NCBI RefSeq assembly: GCF_900094565.1
Contig: NZ_FMAF01000004.1
Location: 248,001 to 312,000, forward strand
Direction: 5' to 3'
DNA length: 64,000 nt
DNA from: Martinezella lusitana
GTDB taxonomy: Bacteria > Pseudomonadota > Alphaproteobacteria > Rhizobiales > Rhizobiaceae
The notes below the pieces were generated by a model, which did not search any database, had not been told where the DNA came from, and saw only the letters and a list, made by a program, of their open reading frames with translations. A program made the position numbers and the translations under genes. Below are positions 25,793 through 34,548 of this stretch, piece after piece. Positions within the stretch are counted from its first letter, which is position 1. Each line of letters begins with the position of its first letter.

Positions 25793-25835
25793 TTAGTGTC
25801 AAATGTCAACTAAGTTAGTTGAAACTTTACACTAA
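25793..25835. promoter_or_regulatory. Tandem palindromic operators between the SPFH and Nudix-regulator genes
   Basis: Two adjacent 21-bp sites occupy 25793-25813 and 25815-25835. Each starts TTAGT and ends ACTAA with an 11-bp centre, and they are separated by a single G. The whole 43 bp is itself nearly palindromic: 18 of 21 half positions match. The centre CAACTAAGTTAGTTG is a perfect palindrome. Centre-to-centre distance is 22 bp, about two helical turns. The site lies in the divergent promoter region of the Nudix-type regulator and the SPFH/NAD-kinase-like operon. Confidence 0.75.
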
Positions 25836-25861
25836 GATGAAGGCGCGCTATATTCGGGAGC

Positions 25862-26557
25862 ATGAATAGCCCCGAAGACCTTTATCAAAGGCCGATCGTT
25901 TCGGTCGATCTTGCCATTTTTGCCCTGGTACCTGCTGGGCTCGAGGTCCTGCTGGCATGTCGCGGCACGGATCCTTTTGCCGGCGATTGGGCGCTGCCGG
26001 GCGGGTGGATCCATGTCGACAAGGACCGCGACCTCGAAGCGGCGGCGCGGCGTGTCCTGGCCGACAAAGCGGGAATCACGGCGCCCTATCTCGAACAAGT
26101 CGGCGTTTTCGGCGATGCGTTGCGCGATCCGCGCGGCTGGAGCTTGAGCGTAACCTACATGGCGTTGATTTCGCCGGATGCGTTCACCTTGCGGCACGGG
26201 GGTAACGTGACTGATGTTGCCTGGCGGCCGATCAGCGGCGACGCGGTTATGGAGCCCCTTGCATTTGACCACGCCACCATTCTGAGGGCGGCGACCGCAA
26301 GGCTGCGAAGCAAGGTCGAATATTCGACGCTGCCGGTCCACCTTCTGCCGGAAGCCTTCACATTGGGCGAATTACAGGCCGTCTACGAGCGCCTTTTGGG
26401 CCGCAGTCTCGACAAATCGGCCTTCCGCAAACGCATGGCGGAAGCAGATTTCATCGAGCCAATAGAAGGAGAAATGCGCCGTGCCAGCAATCGCCCGGCC
26501 CAACTCTATCGGCTGAAGCAGGCACGCTCGACCGTCTTCTTCGATCGAACGATCTAG
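25862..26557 (+). CDS. Nudix-domain transcriptional regulator (NrtR-like)
   Basis: 231 residues. An N-terminal Nudix fold (about 10-145) is followed by a C-terminal winged helix (about 150-225, including FTLGELQAVYERLLGRSLDK and the RPAQLYRL wing). This is the architecture of NrtR regulators, which control NAD metabolism and sense ADP-ribose-type ligands. The Nudix box is degenerate: where active enzymes have REUxEE it reads RVLADK, so hydrolysis is unlikely and ligand sensing is likely. It faces the SPFH/NAD-kinase-like operon across two palindromic operators, its probable targets. Confidence 0.87.
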   Translation: MNSPEDLYQRPIVSVDLAIFALVPAGLEVLLACRGTDPFAGDWALPGGWIHVDKDRDLEAAARRVLADKAGITAPYLEQVGVFGDALRDPRGWSLSVTYMALISPDAFTLRHGGNVTDVAWRPISGDAVMEPLAFDHATILRAATARLRSKVEYSTLPVHLLPEAFTLGELQAVYERLLGRSLDKSAFRKRMAEADFIEPIEGEMRRASNRPAQLYRLKQARSTVFFDRTI

Positions 26558-26753
26558 GAAGCCGCATTTCCACAGAAGAGACACTTCGGCTTTGACACGT
26601 GATTGTTTTTGTCCAAACTCTGCCTTTGTGATGGTACAAAGACGTCGTGGGCAGATAGGAACGACCCGATGGGGGACCTTTTTGTCTGCCGGAAAATTCA
26701 ACGGCAAAGGGCTTCTGCCCTTGGGACAGGACGAAGCGGCGGCAGGAGTTGGA

Positions 26754-27386
26754 GTGACTGATCCATACGACATTCTCGGCGTTGCGCGCGATGCGGGCGA
26801 AGAGCAGATCAAGGCGGCCTATCGCAAACGGGCGAAGGCGGCACACCCCGATTCCGGCGGCGATACCGAGACCTTCTCGCAATTGCAGAAGGCCTATGAG
26901 CTGCTTCTGGATCCCGTGCGCCGAAAAGTCTTCGACGATACCGGCTATGATGTCGAATTGACCGATGCCGTCGATCTGCAGGCGCTGGTCGCCATCGAGA
27001 AGCTTATTACCGATATGGTTCTGGACGAACGCGAGCCCGGGACCTTCGATCCGGTTGCCAAAATGCGGGCGGCTCTTCTCGAAGAGATCCGCAAGGCGCA
27101 TTTCAGCAAGAGCGAACTGGAGCGGCATTCCAATCGGATCAACCTTCATCTCGACCGTCTTGGAAAACGCCCCGGCAAGGACGTTGTCGGCCACATGCTG
27201 CGCGCCCGCATTAAGGCGATTGCCACCGCGATCAGTGAGACCGAATCAAAGATCGGCGCCAACGAACGCGCCTGCGACATGCTCGACGGCTATCTCTATG
27301 TCATGGACGAATCTCATGACGAGGCGGAATTAGCGCCCGATATCGAATGGGACGAAGTGCCTAAGGTCCGCTCCGCCGCCCAGTGA
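26754..27386 (+). CDS. J-domain (DnaJ-like) protein
   Basis: 210 residues. The N-terminal J domain runs from DPYDILGVARDAGEEQIKAA and contains the HPD motif in AAHPDSGGD, which stimulates DnaK-type ATPases. The rest (about 75-210) is helical and charged, without the G/F, zinc-finger or client domains of DnaJ, so it is a type III J protein with unknown client. GTG 26754 is chosen because AGGAG lies five bases upstream. The frame runs back to 26592, but that part looks non-coding. Confidence 0.85.
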   Translation: MTDPYDILGVARDAGEEQIKAAYRKRAKAAHPDSGGDTETFSQLQKAYELLLDPVRRKVFDDTGYDVELTDAVDLQALVAIEKLITDMVLDEREPGTFDPVAKMRAALLEEIRKAHFSKSELERHSNRINLHLDRLGKRPGKDVVGHMLRARIKAIATAISETESKIGANERACDMLDGYLYVMDESHDEAELAPDIEWDEVPKVRSAAQ

Positions 27387-27524
27387 TTGCGCCATTGATC
27401 ATGGCTCGCATGCGGGGACATGGATAAGCCCGTCCAAGCTGATCTTTGCGGTCGATCGAAGCCACCTTGAGACGGTCGGTTTGCTCGCCCTTATCTCGAT
27501 CGCCGACTCTTTTCAGCAACGCTA

Positions 27525-27539
27525 TGTTGCAATGCAACA
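27525..27539. promoter_or_regulatory. 15-bp perfect palindrome upstream of the flippase gene
   Basis: TGTTGCA-A-TGCAACA (27525-27539) is a perfect 7-1-7 palindrome in the 289-bp gap between the J-protein and flippase genes, 137 bp before the flippase start. It has the size of a dimeric repressor site. No other feature was seen in that gap. Confidence 0.4.
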
Positions 27540-27675
27540 ATCGTCCCTAGACAAATCGAAGGGCTGGCCTAGATCAAGCCTCAAGTGAGCCGTTCGATTC
27601 CATCAAAGATGACGACACGGCGATCGGCCGACGCCGGAAGACGCCTGCGCCGGTTGAAAATTTAAAACGTGGAGT

Positions 27676-29172
27676 ATGCGATTGCTGGCTTCCCAAGCGG
27701 ATGACATCGTCTTTGAACATCTGAGCGAAAACCGATCGCGGGCCGCATTGAGGGGTGCATTCTGGTCGGCACTGGACACGTTGATCCCGACGGCGCTCAA
27801 CAGTCTCGTCTTCGTCGTCACGTCGCGATTTCTTCTGCCGCAAGATTTCGGTCTCGTTGCGCTCGCCTTCGCCATCGTCAGTTTCACCGCCGGCTTTGGG
27901 CCTACAGCCTTCGGCGAAGCGCTGATCCAGCAGAAGTCGATCCGGCGCAGCCATCTCGACACGGTCTTCTGGCTCTCCTTCCTTTCGGCGGCCATTCTCT
28001 ATGCCGCGCTGTTTTTCCTCTCACCGACCGTTGCCCATTGGGTCGGCCACGACGAGATCGTCAGCCTGCTGATGATCATCGGATTGAAGATCTTCTTCGA
28101 CATGATGATCATCGTTCCCAACGCCTTGATCGGCAGGACGATGTCCTTTCATCTGGCGGCGGCGCGTACCGCGATCGCCACCTGCGTGTCCGCAACCATC
28201 TGCCTGTCGCTGATCTTCGCCGGCTTCGGCCTCTGGGCGCTTGCGATCGCCCAGATCGCGGCGCCGGCCGCAGCCTGTGTCGCGGCTTTCTGGGGCGCCA
28301 AATGGCTGCCCGGTGTCCGGATCAAGCTCTCGAGCCTGCGCGAGTTGCTGCATTACGGCATATTCGCCTCCGGCAACCGGTTCCTGCAGACCATGAACCT
28401 CGATCAGCTGATCATCGGCACGTTGGTGAGCCCGGCAGCGCTCGGTATCTATAATTTCGCCAGACGCCTGTACGAGATGCTGAACAACGTGGTCGCCGGC
28501 GGCTTGACCTCGGTGAGCCATGTCCTGCTCTCTTCCCTGCAGCACGATCAGAACAAGGTCCGCGAAGCCTTCCTCATGGCCACCTTCGGCTGCTCGCTGA
28601 TTTCCTTTCCGGCTTTCATGGGGCTCGCAGCCGTTGCCGACGATGCCATCCCGCTGATCTTCGGCCCGCATTGGGCGGCTGCCATCTGGCCGGTGCGCTT
28701 CTTCTGCGTGATCGGCCTGATGGCCGGCATCGGCGTGATCCAGGCATCCCTGATCACAAGCCAGGGTAAATCCGATTGGTGGTTCTACTACCAGCTAGTG
28801 CGCAACATCGTCACCATCCTGACCGTGCTTCTTCTTTATAAATATGGCGTTACCACCATCGTCTTTGCGCTGATGGTCGAAGTGCTGATGCTGTGGCCTG
28901 CGACGCTGTGGATGGTCTCCCGGTTGATCGGCCTGAGCATCCCGCAATATTTCGGCCAGTTCATCAGACCGATCGCCGCCTATCTCGGCATGCTTGTCGC
29001 GGTACTGGCGATATCGTCGGCCATGCGCGACTGGTCCATAGCCTCGCGTCTGGTCTGCGAAATCCTGATCGGCGGCATCACCTACTCAGCTCTGATCCTC
29101 CTCCTGTGCAGGGAAAGGATCCTCTTCCTGGTGCGCACGACGCTGCAAGGTCGTCGCGCAAAAGCTCAATAA
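27676..29172 (+). CDS. Polysaccharide flippase (Wzx/MOP superfamily)
   Basis: A 498-residue, very hydrophobic protein with about 12-14 membrane segments in the oligosaccharide-flippase (Polysacc_synt) arrangement. Such proteins move lipid-linked sugar repeats across the inner membrane for capsule, O-antigen or exopolysaccharide assembly. The N-terminal 30 residues are hydrophilic and cytoplasmic. It heads a three-gene group with a glycosyltransferase-like protein and an acyltransferase, which supports surface-glycan assembly. No polymerase gene is nearby, so the other enzymes must be elsewhere. Confidence 0.87.
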   Translation: MRLLASQADDIVFEHLSENRSRAALRGAFWSALDTLIPTALNSLVFVVTSRFLLPQDFGLVALAFAIVSFTAGFGPTAFGEALIQQKSIRRSHLDTVFWLSFLSAAILYAALFFLSPTVAHWVGHDEIVSLLMIIGLKIFFDMMIIVPNALIGRTMSFHLAAARTAIATCVSATICLSLIFAGFGLWALAIAQIAAPAAACVAAFWGAKWLPGVRIKLSSLRELLHYGIFASGNRFLQTMNLDQLIIGTLVSPAALGIYNFARRLYEMLNNVVAGGLTSVSHVLLSSLQHDQNKVREAFLMATFGCSLISFPAFMGLAAVADDAIPLIFGPHWAAAIWPVRFFCVIGLMAGIGVIQASLITSQGKSDWWFYYQLVRNIVTILTVLLLYKYGVTTIVFALMVEVLMLWPATLWMVSRLIGLSIPQYFGQFIRPIAAYLGMLVAVLAISSAMRDWSIASRLVCEILIGGITYSALILLLCRERILFLVRTTLQGRRAKAQ

Positions 29173-29262
29173 CTGCCGTCGCGGACAACGGATCGAAACA
29201 AGGCAGCAAATGCCACTTCGACCCCCGCCATGGCAGCACCAATTGTCAGAAAGGGCGCGTTT

Positions 29263-30078
29263 ATGACGCTGGTTACCTTCATCATCCCGGTTCGTCATCA
29301 GGCCAATTCGAACGATTGGCCTTCGTTGAAGAGGAGGCTGTCGCAAACGATAGCCTCGATTTCCGGACAAACCAACGGCGACTGGCGCGCCGTGATCGTT
29401 GCCAATGAGGGTGCCGATCTGCCTGACCTGCCGCCGAAATTCTCGGCAGAGCGCGTAACCTTCCCGCCAAATCAGCTGCACGATATCAACGGCGCCGACC
29501 GCGAAAAAGTCTACGACGCATTCCGTCTGGACAAGGGTCGCCGGGTGTTGGCCGGAATGCTTTCCGCCCGCGACACGCGCTTCTTCATGATCGTCGACGA
29601 CGATGATTTCGTCAGCGCCAACATCGTCGAGTTCGCCGCAAAGAACGCCGATGCCAATGGCTGGAAGATCGACCGCGGTTATCTATGGAACGAAGGCGGT
29701 CGGCTGCTGCTGCATCACAACGATTTCGCCAATTTCTGCGGGACGTCGCTGATCATCCGCTCGGATCTATACCGGCTGCCGGCAACCTTCGAAGACGCCG
29801 ATATCGATTACATCAAGTCGATGCTCGGCAGCCATGTGCGCATCGGCAAGATGCTGGCCGATCAAGGTCATCCGCTGGGATCGCTCCCCTTTCGCGGCGC
29901 GATCTACCGGGTCGGACACAGCGGCGCTCATAGCAAGTCCTCCAATCTGATCCGGACCCATTTTCTGAACTCATCGGTGCTTCGCCATCCACGCCAGTTC
30001 CTGGGAAATCTCACCCGTGTCCGCCCGCTAGATCGCAACCTGCGAAGTGAATTCTTCGGCGTCCGCGCAGCCGGATAA
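29263..30078 (+). CDS. Glycosyltransferase family 2-like protein
   Basis: A 271-residue soluble protein. It begins VTFIIPVRHQAN and carries MIVDDDDFVSANIVEF (about residues 109-124), an acidic DxD-type metal/nucleotide-sugar site, as in GT-A fold family 2 enzymes. I chose ATG 29263 because MTLVTFIIPV is the usual start of the fold; the frame is open to ATG 29230. It lies 90 bp after the flippase and 38 bp before the acyltransferase, so it probably adds a sugar to the same glycan. Donor and acceptor are unknown. Confidence 0.72.
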   Translation: MTLVTFIIPVRHQANSNDWPSLKRRLSQTIASISGQTNGDWRAVIVANEGADLPDLPPKFSAERVTFPPNQLHDINGADREKVYDAFRLDKGRRVLAGMLSARDTRFFMIVDDDDFVSANIVEFAAKNADANGWKIDRGYLWNEGGRLLLHHNDFANFCGTSLIIRSDLYRLPATFEDADIDYIKSMLGSHVRIGKMLADQGHPLGSLPFRGAIYRVGHSGAHSKSSNLIRTHFLNSSVLRHPRQFLGNLTRVRPLDRNLRSEFFGVRAAG

Positions 30079-30116
30079 GGCACACGCGTCGCTTTCGCTC
30101 AACGAGGTCTCGATCA

Positions 30117-31190
30117 ATGCCGGCTGATGCAACAAGACATAGATACGCCGCCCTGGACGCCATGCGCGGCCTGGCGGCATTCGCCGTTGTCGTCTACCAT
30201 CTCGACAGGCCCTATGCGCCATCAGCCTATATCGCGGTCGATTTCTTCTTCGTTCTCAGCGGATTTGTGATCGCCAGAGCCTATGGCGAAAAGCTTGCCG
30301 GTGGCATGACCGTCCTGGCCTTCATGAAGGCTCGATATATACGCCTCTATCCGCTCTTTTTGATCGGCAGCGTCTTTGGCCTTGTTCAATTGTTGTTGCA
30401 CTGGCAGGCCGCAGGCGTCGGGCGCGCCGATCTCTTCGCAAGCATCTTGTCGACCGTCTTCATGCTGCCTTCGCCGAGCTTCCTGACCCGTTCGGCCGGA
30501 GACCTCTGGCCGCTCTATCCGCTGAATGGGCCGGCCTGGTCGCTGTTCTGGGAGCTGCTGGCAAATCTGGTATTCGCGCTCGTGCTTTTCAGATTGAAAA
30601 CGCGAACACTTATCGCCATTGCCGCTGTTTCCCTGGCGGCGCTGATCGCTTCGGTCTTCGTTCACAGGTCGCTTGACCTCGGCTGGGAATGGCATTCGGT
30701 TGATGGCGGCCTCGCCCGCGTGTTTTTCTCATTCACCCTTGGCATGATCATCTACAGGCTCCGAAGCCTTTCCGGGCTCGGGCGAACAGCAAATACCTAC
30801 TTCGCCGTCCTGCCGATCGCGGCGATTTGCATTCTTTTGTTCCTGCCCACCTCTTCGCTGAAATATGCGCTGATATTCTGCATCCTGATCTCGCCGCTCA
30901 TCGTCCTTGCCGGCACGATGCTTGAGCTTCCGGCCAGTTTGCAGCGGATCGGCGTTTTCCTCGGCTATCTCTCCTATCCGATCTATATGTGCCATCGCGG
31001 CTTCACCGAGATCTACGGCCATGTTTTCCGTGCGATTCAGTCGCAGCCCCTTGCCTATATTGTTCTCTATCTCGCGTTGATTTCCATCATAGCATTTGCC
31101 TCGGCGCAGCTTGCCACTCTGCTCGTCAAATATGCATCATCCTGGAAAAGCGAGACCAAGGGAGTAAGCGCCAGCACGCCCGGCGAATAG
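30117..31190 (+). CDS. Acyltransferase family 3 (OafA/NodX-like) membrane protein
   Basis: 357 residues with about ten hydrophobic segments. The N-terminal YAALDAMRGLAAFAVVVYHL has the conserved R and the catalytic-type His of acyltransferase 3 proteins, followed by VDFFFVLSGFVIARAY. These enzymes acetylate or acylate surface sugars at the inner membrane. It ends the flippase-glycosyltransferase group and probably decorates that glycan. There is no C-terminal SGNH domain. Confidence 0.88.
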   Translation: MPADATRHRYAALDAMRGLAAFAVVVYHLDRPYAPSAYIAVDFFFVLSGFVIARAYGEKLAGGMTVLAFMKARYIRLYPLFLIGSVFGLVQLLLHWQAAGVGRADLFASILSTVFMLPSPSFLTRSAGDLWPLYPLNGPAWSLFWELLANLVFALVLFRLKTRTLIAIAAVSLAALIASVFVHRSLDLGWEWHSVDGGLARVFFSFTLGMIIYRLRSLSGLGRTANTYFAVLPIAAICILLFLPTSSLKYALIFCILISPLIVLAGTMLELPASLQRIGVFLGYLSYPIYMCHRGFTEIYGHVFRAIQSQPLAYIVLYLALISIIAFASAQLATLLVKYASSWKSETKGVSASTPGE

Positions 31191-31202
31191 CTCTTGGCAA
31201 AG

Positions 31203-32531
31203 TCAGGTGTGAACGGCGGCAAGCGCGATGGCATCGGCGACTTCATCGCGCCGCTCTGAAAGATTGGCGGTCGCAACGCGCAAGTGGCTGCTGGGCAGGA
31301 TGGAGAACTTGGCGCCCGGATGCACGGCTATGCCCCGCGCCGCAAGCGTCACCATCGCGAAGGGTTCGGACGAGACTGGTATCCAGGCGCACAACCCTTC
31401 TCCGTGCAACGCTTTCACACCGCGCTCGCCGAGCGCATCGATCAGACCGGCGCGGCGCTCGCGGTAGGTTTTGCGGGCATGGTCCAGGCACGCCTCAGTC
31501 GCCGCATCCCGCAGCAGCCAGGCGGCAGCCGCCTGCAGGATACGGCTGGTCCAGCCGGAACTAAAGCTGCGATAGGACTGGATCTGGTCGATGATCGCGC
31601 GCGAGCTCGAGAGCACCGCAAGGCGCAGATCCGGCCCGTGTGTTTTCGAAAATGAGAGAATATGGATGACGCGGTCGGGGAAAAGATGTCCCATGGAATG
31701 ACGCGGAGCCGTCGAGATATCGGCTACACCATCGTCTTCCACGATCAGCGTGTCCTTATCGCGAAGGACGCCGGCAAGACTTGCCATGCGCGCGGGGCTG
31801 ACACTTTGGCCGGTGACGGAATGTATGCGCGGCTGAAAGACGAAGGCGACCGGCCGGTACTTCAGCGCCTCCTCCAGCGAGGACGGCAGCGGCCCTTCCT
31901 CATCGCATTTTACCGGAATGATGCGGGCGCCACGATCCTCCAGAATATCCAGCAGCCGCATGCCTGTGGGATCTTCGATGGCGACCGAGGCGCCGGGCAT
32001 GACGAGAGCGTTGATCAAAGTATACACGGCGTTATAGCCGCCATTGGTCGCCAGGAAGGCTTCGGGCTCATAGGGCCAGGCCTTCCTCACCTCCTCCTCC
32101 AGCTCCGGCAGGATACGGCTGCGCTCGTAACTGTTGAGGTTCTCGGCCGAGGCGCCATAGGCCATCGCCGCCTCCAGCTTCGGCAGCAGTCGGACATCGG
32201 GAACGGCTGCGGTCAGGTTCAATGCGCCGTCGCCATAGTCACCCACGCTCGCAAGACGCACCGGCTTGGCGACGAAACGATCGCCACTGACCCATGTGCC
32301 GTTCCTACCGCGCCCACTGATGATCTTCTGGCGCCTGAGCTCGCTCCAGGCCTCCGACAGCGTCGCTGGACTGATGCCGAGCGCAAAGGCCAGATCGCGG
32401 ATCGGCGGCAATTTGGTGCCGACAGGCAGCGCGCCCGCGCGGATCAGCGCACTGGTTTCGATCGCAATGCCGCGAATCGTCCGATCGTTCAATTTTTCGG
32501 CAAACCACTTCGCGTCCCGATTTTCGCCCAT
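31203..32531 (-). CDS. MocR-type regulator (GntR winged helix plus aminotransferase fold)
   Basis: 442 residues. The N-terminal GntR winged helix (about 10-80, TKLPPIRDLAFALGISPATL) is fused to a fold-type-I aminotransferase-like domain. The PLP Lys lies in HILSFSKTHGPDLRLAVLSS. MocR proteins use PLP and an amino compound as effector to control divergent transport or catabolic genes. It faces the binding-protein/ABC/M20 operon, with an 11-bp inverted repeat between them, so it is probably its regulator. Full length and intact. Confidence 0.9.
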   Translation of the reverse strand: MGENRDAKWFAEKLNDRTIRGIAIETSALIRAGALPVGTKLPPIRDLAFALGISPATLSEAWSELRRQKIISGRGRNGTWVSGDRFVAKPVRLASVGDYGDGALNLTAAVPDVRLLPKLEAAMAYGASAENLNSYERSRILPELEEEVRKAWPYEPEAFLATNGGYNAVYTLINALVMPGASVAIEDPTGMRLLDILEDRGARIIPVKCDEEGPLPSSLEEALKYRPVAFVFQPRIHSVTGQSVSPARMASLAGVLRDKDTLIVEDDGVADISTAPRHSMGHLFPDRVIHILSFSKTHGPDLRLAVLSSSRAIIDQIQSYRSFSSGWTSRILQAAAAWLLRDAATEACLDHARKTYRERRAGLIDALGERGVKALHGEGLCAWIPVSSEPFAMVTLAARGIAVHPGAKFSILPSSHLRVATANLSERRDEVADAIALAAVHT

Positions 32532-32547
32532 TTCCGCGCCATCTTTT

Positions 32548-32593
32548 AATGTTCAATAACGTAATAACATTTGATTGACCCATATTGAACATT
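32548..32593. promoter_or_regulatory. 11-bp inverted repeat between mocR-type gene and transport operon
   Basis: AATGTTCAATA (32548-32558) is repeated in perfect inverse orientation as TATTGAACATT (32583-32593), with centres 35 bp apart. It sits in the 102-bp divergent region, where a MocR operator is expected. Binding by the adjacent regulator is inferred. Confidence 0.6.
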
Positions 32594-32633
32594 TACTCAT
32601 CTGGAAAACAAGTTTTCTCGTGAGTGAATATCC

Positions 32634-33611
32634 ATGCCCCTTACTCTCCGCCTTGCCCTCCGTGACTGGGACTACATGACACCGTTGGTCCTGGGTGACG
32701 TCTCCTCCCCCAAGCTCGATCTCAAGGTCGACCGAGTCGGCACGCTCATCTCGCATGTCGGCAAGAGCGATGCCTATGACGTGGCTGAAACCTCCTTCAG
32801 CCGCTATACACAATTGCGCATCGACGGCGACGAGAGCGTCGTCGGCATCCCGAATTTCATCATGCGCGGTTTCCGCCACCGCTGCGTCATCACCACCAAG
32901 GACAGTCCGATCACGACCTTTGGGCAATTGGCCGGCAAGCGCATCGGCGTCACCGGCTGGCGCGACTCGGGCAATACCTGGACGCGCGCAGCGCTCCGCC
33001 GTGAAGGCGTCGGTGTCGAGGACGCCATGTGGTATGCCGGTCGCCTCACCGAAGCTCATCCAATCGTCGACCGTCTCGATGGCTTCGGCCGTCCCGGCCG
33101 TATCGAGCCAGCCCCCCGCGAGAGGCCGATGGTCGACCTTCTGAAAGAAGGCGGGCTCGACGCGATCTTCACGCCCTTCATGCCGGACGGCTATTTCGCC
33201 GGCGGCTCCGCTTTCCGCCAGGTCCTTTCGGATTTCCGCAGCGCCGAGCGTCGCTACTTCGATGAAGTGGGCTATGTACCGGGTATGCACCTGATCGGAT
33301 TGAAGGCCGAAATCGTCGCCGAACATCCCTGGGTGATTGGCGAGCTGAGTGCGTTGATCGATGAATCGCAGCGCGTGTGGCTGAGCAAGCGGCGGAAATA
33401 TGCCGACACGACGCCCTTCATGCTCGACGAACTGCTGAAATCGGCGGCCGAGCTGCCGGAGGGCTGGAATGCGAGCGGCTTTGCGGCCAATCGCAAGATG
33501 ATCACAGATTTCGCCGGCGAGTTGCATGTGCAGGGGATCCTGCCGCGACTGATGACGCCGGAAGAACTCTTTCCGTTCGACGTCGACGGCAGCCGGACGA
33601 GCGCGGCGTAA
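32634..33611 (+). CDS. Periplasmic-binding-fold protein without signal peptide (NMT1/dihydroxyphthalate decarboxylase-like)
   Basis: 325 residues of the NMT1/THI5-like substrate-binding fold (ITTFGQLAGKRIGVTGWRDS is typical). Similar proteins are annotated as 4,5-dihydroxyphthalate decarboxylase-like or as ABC binding proteins. No signal peptide is visible at the start (MPLTLRLALRDWDYMTPLVL), so it is probably cytoplasmic and could be an enzyme or ligand buffer. It is the first gene divergent from the MocR regulator and precedes a complete polar amino-acid importer by 46 bp. Function uncertain. Confidence 0.7.
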   Translation: MPLTLRLALRDWDYMTPLVLGDVSSPKLDLKVDRVGTLISHVGKSDAYDVAETSFSRYTQLRIDGDESVVGIPNFIMRGFRHRCVITTKDSPITTFGQLAGKRIGVTGWRDSGNTWTRAALRREGVGVEDAMWYAGRLTEAHPIVDRLDGFGRPGRIEPAPRERPMVDLLKEGGLDAIFTPFMPDGYFAGGSAFRQVLSDFRSAERRYFDEVGYVPGMHLIGLKAEIVAEHPWVIGELSALIDESQRVWLSKRRKYADTTPFMLDELLKSAAELPEGWNASGFAANRKMITDFAGELHVQGILPRLMTPEELFPFDVDGSRTSAA

Positions 33612-33657
33612 CCATCGACTGAGACTGAAAAATGCAAAGCAAAAAAGGGGAACACAT

Positions 33658-34548
33658 ATGTCGCTGAAGAAAATGACCTACCTTGCCGTGGCAAGCCTGA
33701 TGATCTCGGGTTCCGCCTTTGCAGAGGACGCGAGCTTGCCGAAACTCTCGGTCAACGCGGACCTGCATGCCAAGCTGCCGGAAGCTCTACGGACCTCCGG
33801 CAAGATGATCTCCGTCAATAATGGTTCATTCCCTCCCTATGAAATCGTAACCGGCACCAAGCTCACCGGCGCCAGTGCCGATCTGACCGATGCTATCGGC
33901 GAGATCCTCGGGGTCAAAATCGAGCATGAGAGCGTCAGCGGCCTGCCCGCCATCCTCGCAGGCATCAATTCCGGCCGCTATCAGTTTGCCTTCGGTCCGA
34001 TCGGCGATTTCAAGAGCCGCGAGGAAGCCAATGATTTCGTCGACTGGGTGCAGGAATTCGTTGTCTTCGCCGTCCAGAAGGGCAATCCAAAGGCCATTAC
34101 CTCGCTCGACAGCGCCTGTGGCCAACGCATCGCCGTCATGGCTGGCGGATCGGCCGAAAAGGTGATCCAGGCCCAGGCCGAGAAATGCAAGACCGATGGC
34201 AAGGGCGCGATCGAGATCCAGTCCTTCACCGATCAGCCAAGCTCGATCCTCGCCGTCCGCTCCAAGCGCTCCGATGCCTTCTTCTCGTCGCAGGCACCGC
34301 TCACCTATTTCGTATCGCAGGCAAACGGCCAGCTGGAACTGACCGGCGTCGGCCAGAAGAACGGCTTCGAAGACCTCTATCAGGGCGCCGTGGTGCCGAA
34401 GGGCTCGCCGCTCGGGCCCGTTCTCAAGGATGCCGTCAAGCTTCTGATTGATAATGGCACCTATGCCGCCATCATGAAGAAATGGGGCCTTGAGAACAAC
34501 ATGATCAAGGAACCGGGTATCAATCTTGGCGGGACGTTGCCGAAATGA
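33658..34548 (+). CDS. Polar amino-acid ABC transporter substrate-binding protein
   Basis: A 296-residue SBP_bac_3 family protein. The signal peptide is clear (MSLKKMTYLAVASLMISGSA, cleavage near AFA-ED). Core motifs include MISVNNGSFPPYEIVTGTKL and the second-lobe AVMAGGSAEKVIQAQ. ATG 33658 follows AAGGGGAA. Its stop overlaps the permease start by 4 bp (ATGA), so translation is coupled. Ligand probably a polar or opine-like amino acid, or an N-acyl derivative given the M20 hydrolase downstream. Confidence 0.92.
   Translation: MSLKKMTYLAVASLMISGSAFAEDASLPKLSVNADLHAKLPEALRTSGKMISVNNGSFPPYEIVTGTKLTGASADLTDAIGEILGVKIEHESVSGLPAILAGINSGRYQFAFGPIGDFKSREEANDFVDWVQEFVVFAVQKGNPKAITSLDSACGQRIAVMAGGSAEKVIQAQAEKCKTDGKGAIEIQSFTDQPSSILAVRSKRSDAFFSSQAPLTYFVSQANGQLELTGVGQKNGFEDLYQGAVVPKGSPLGPVLKDAVKLLIDNGTYAAIMKKWGLENNMIKEPGINLGGTLPK

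Noticed and set aside
27676..31190. Complete exopolysaccharide locus
   Set aside because: Only a flippase, one glycosyltransferase-like protein and an acyltransferase are present. No polymerase, chain-length regulator or priming transferase is seen.
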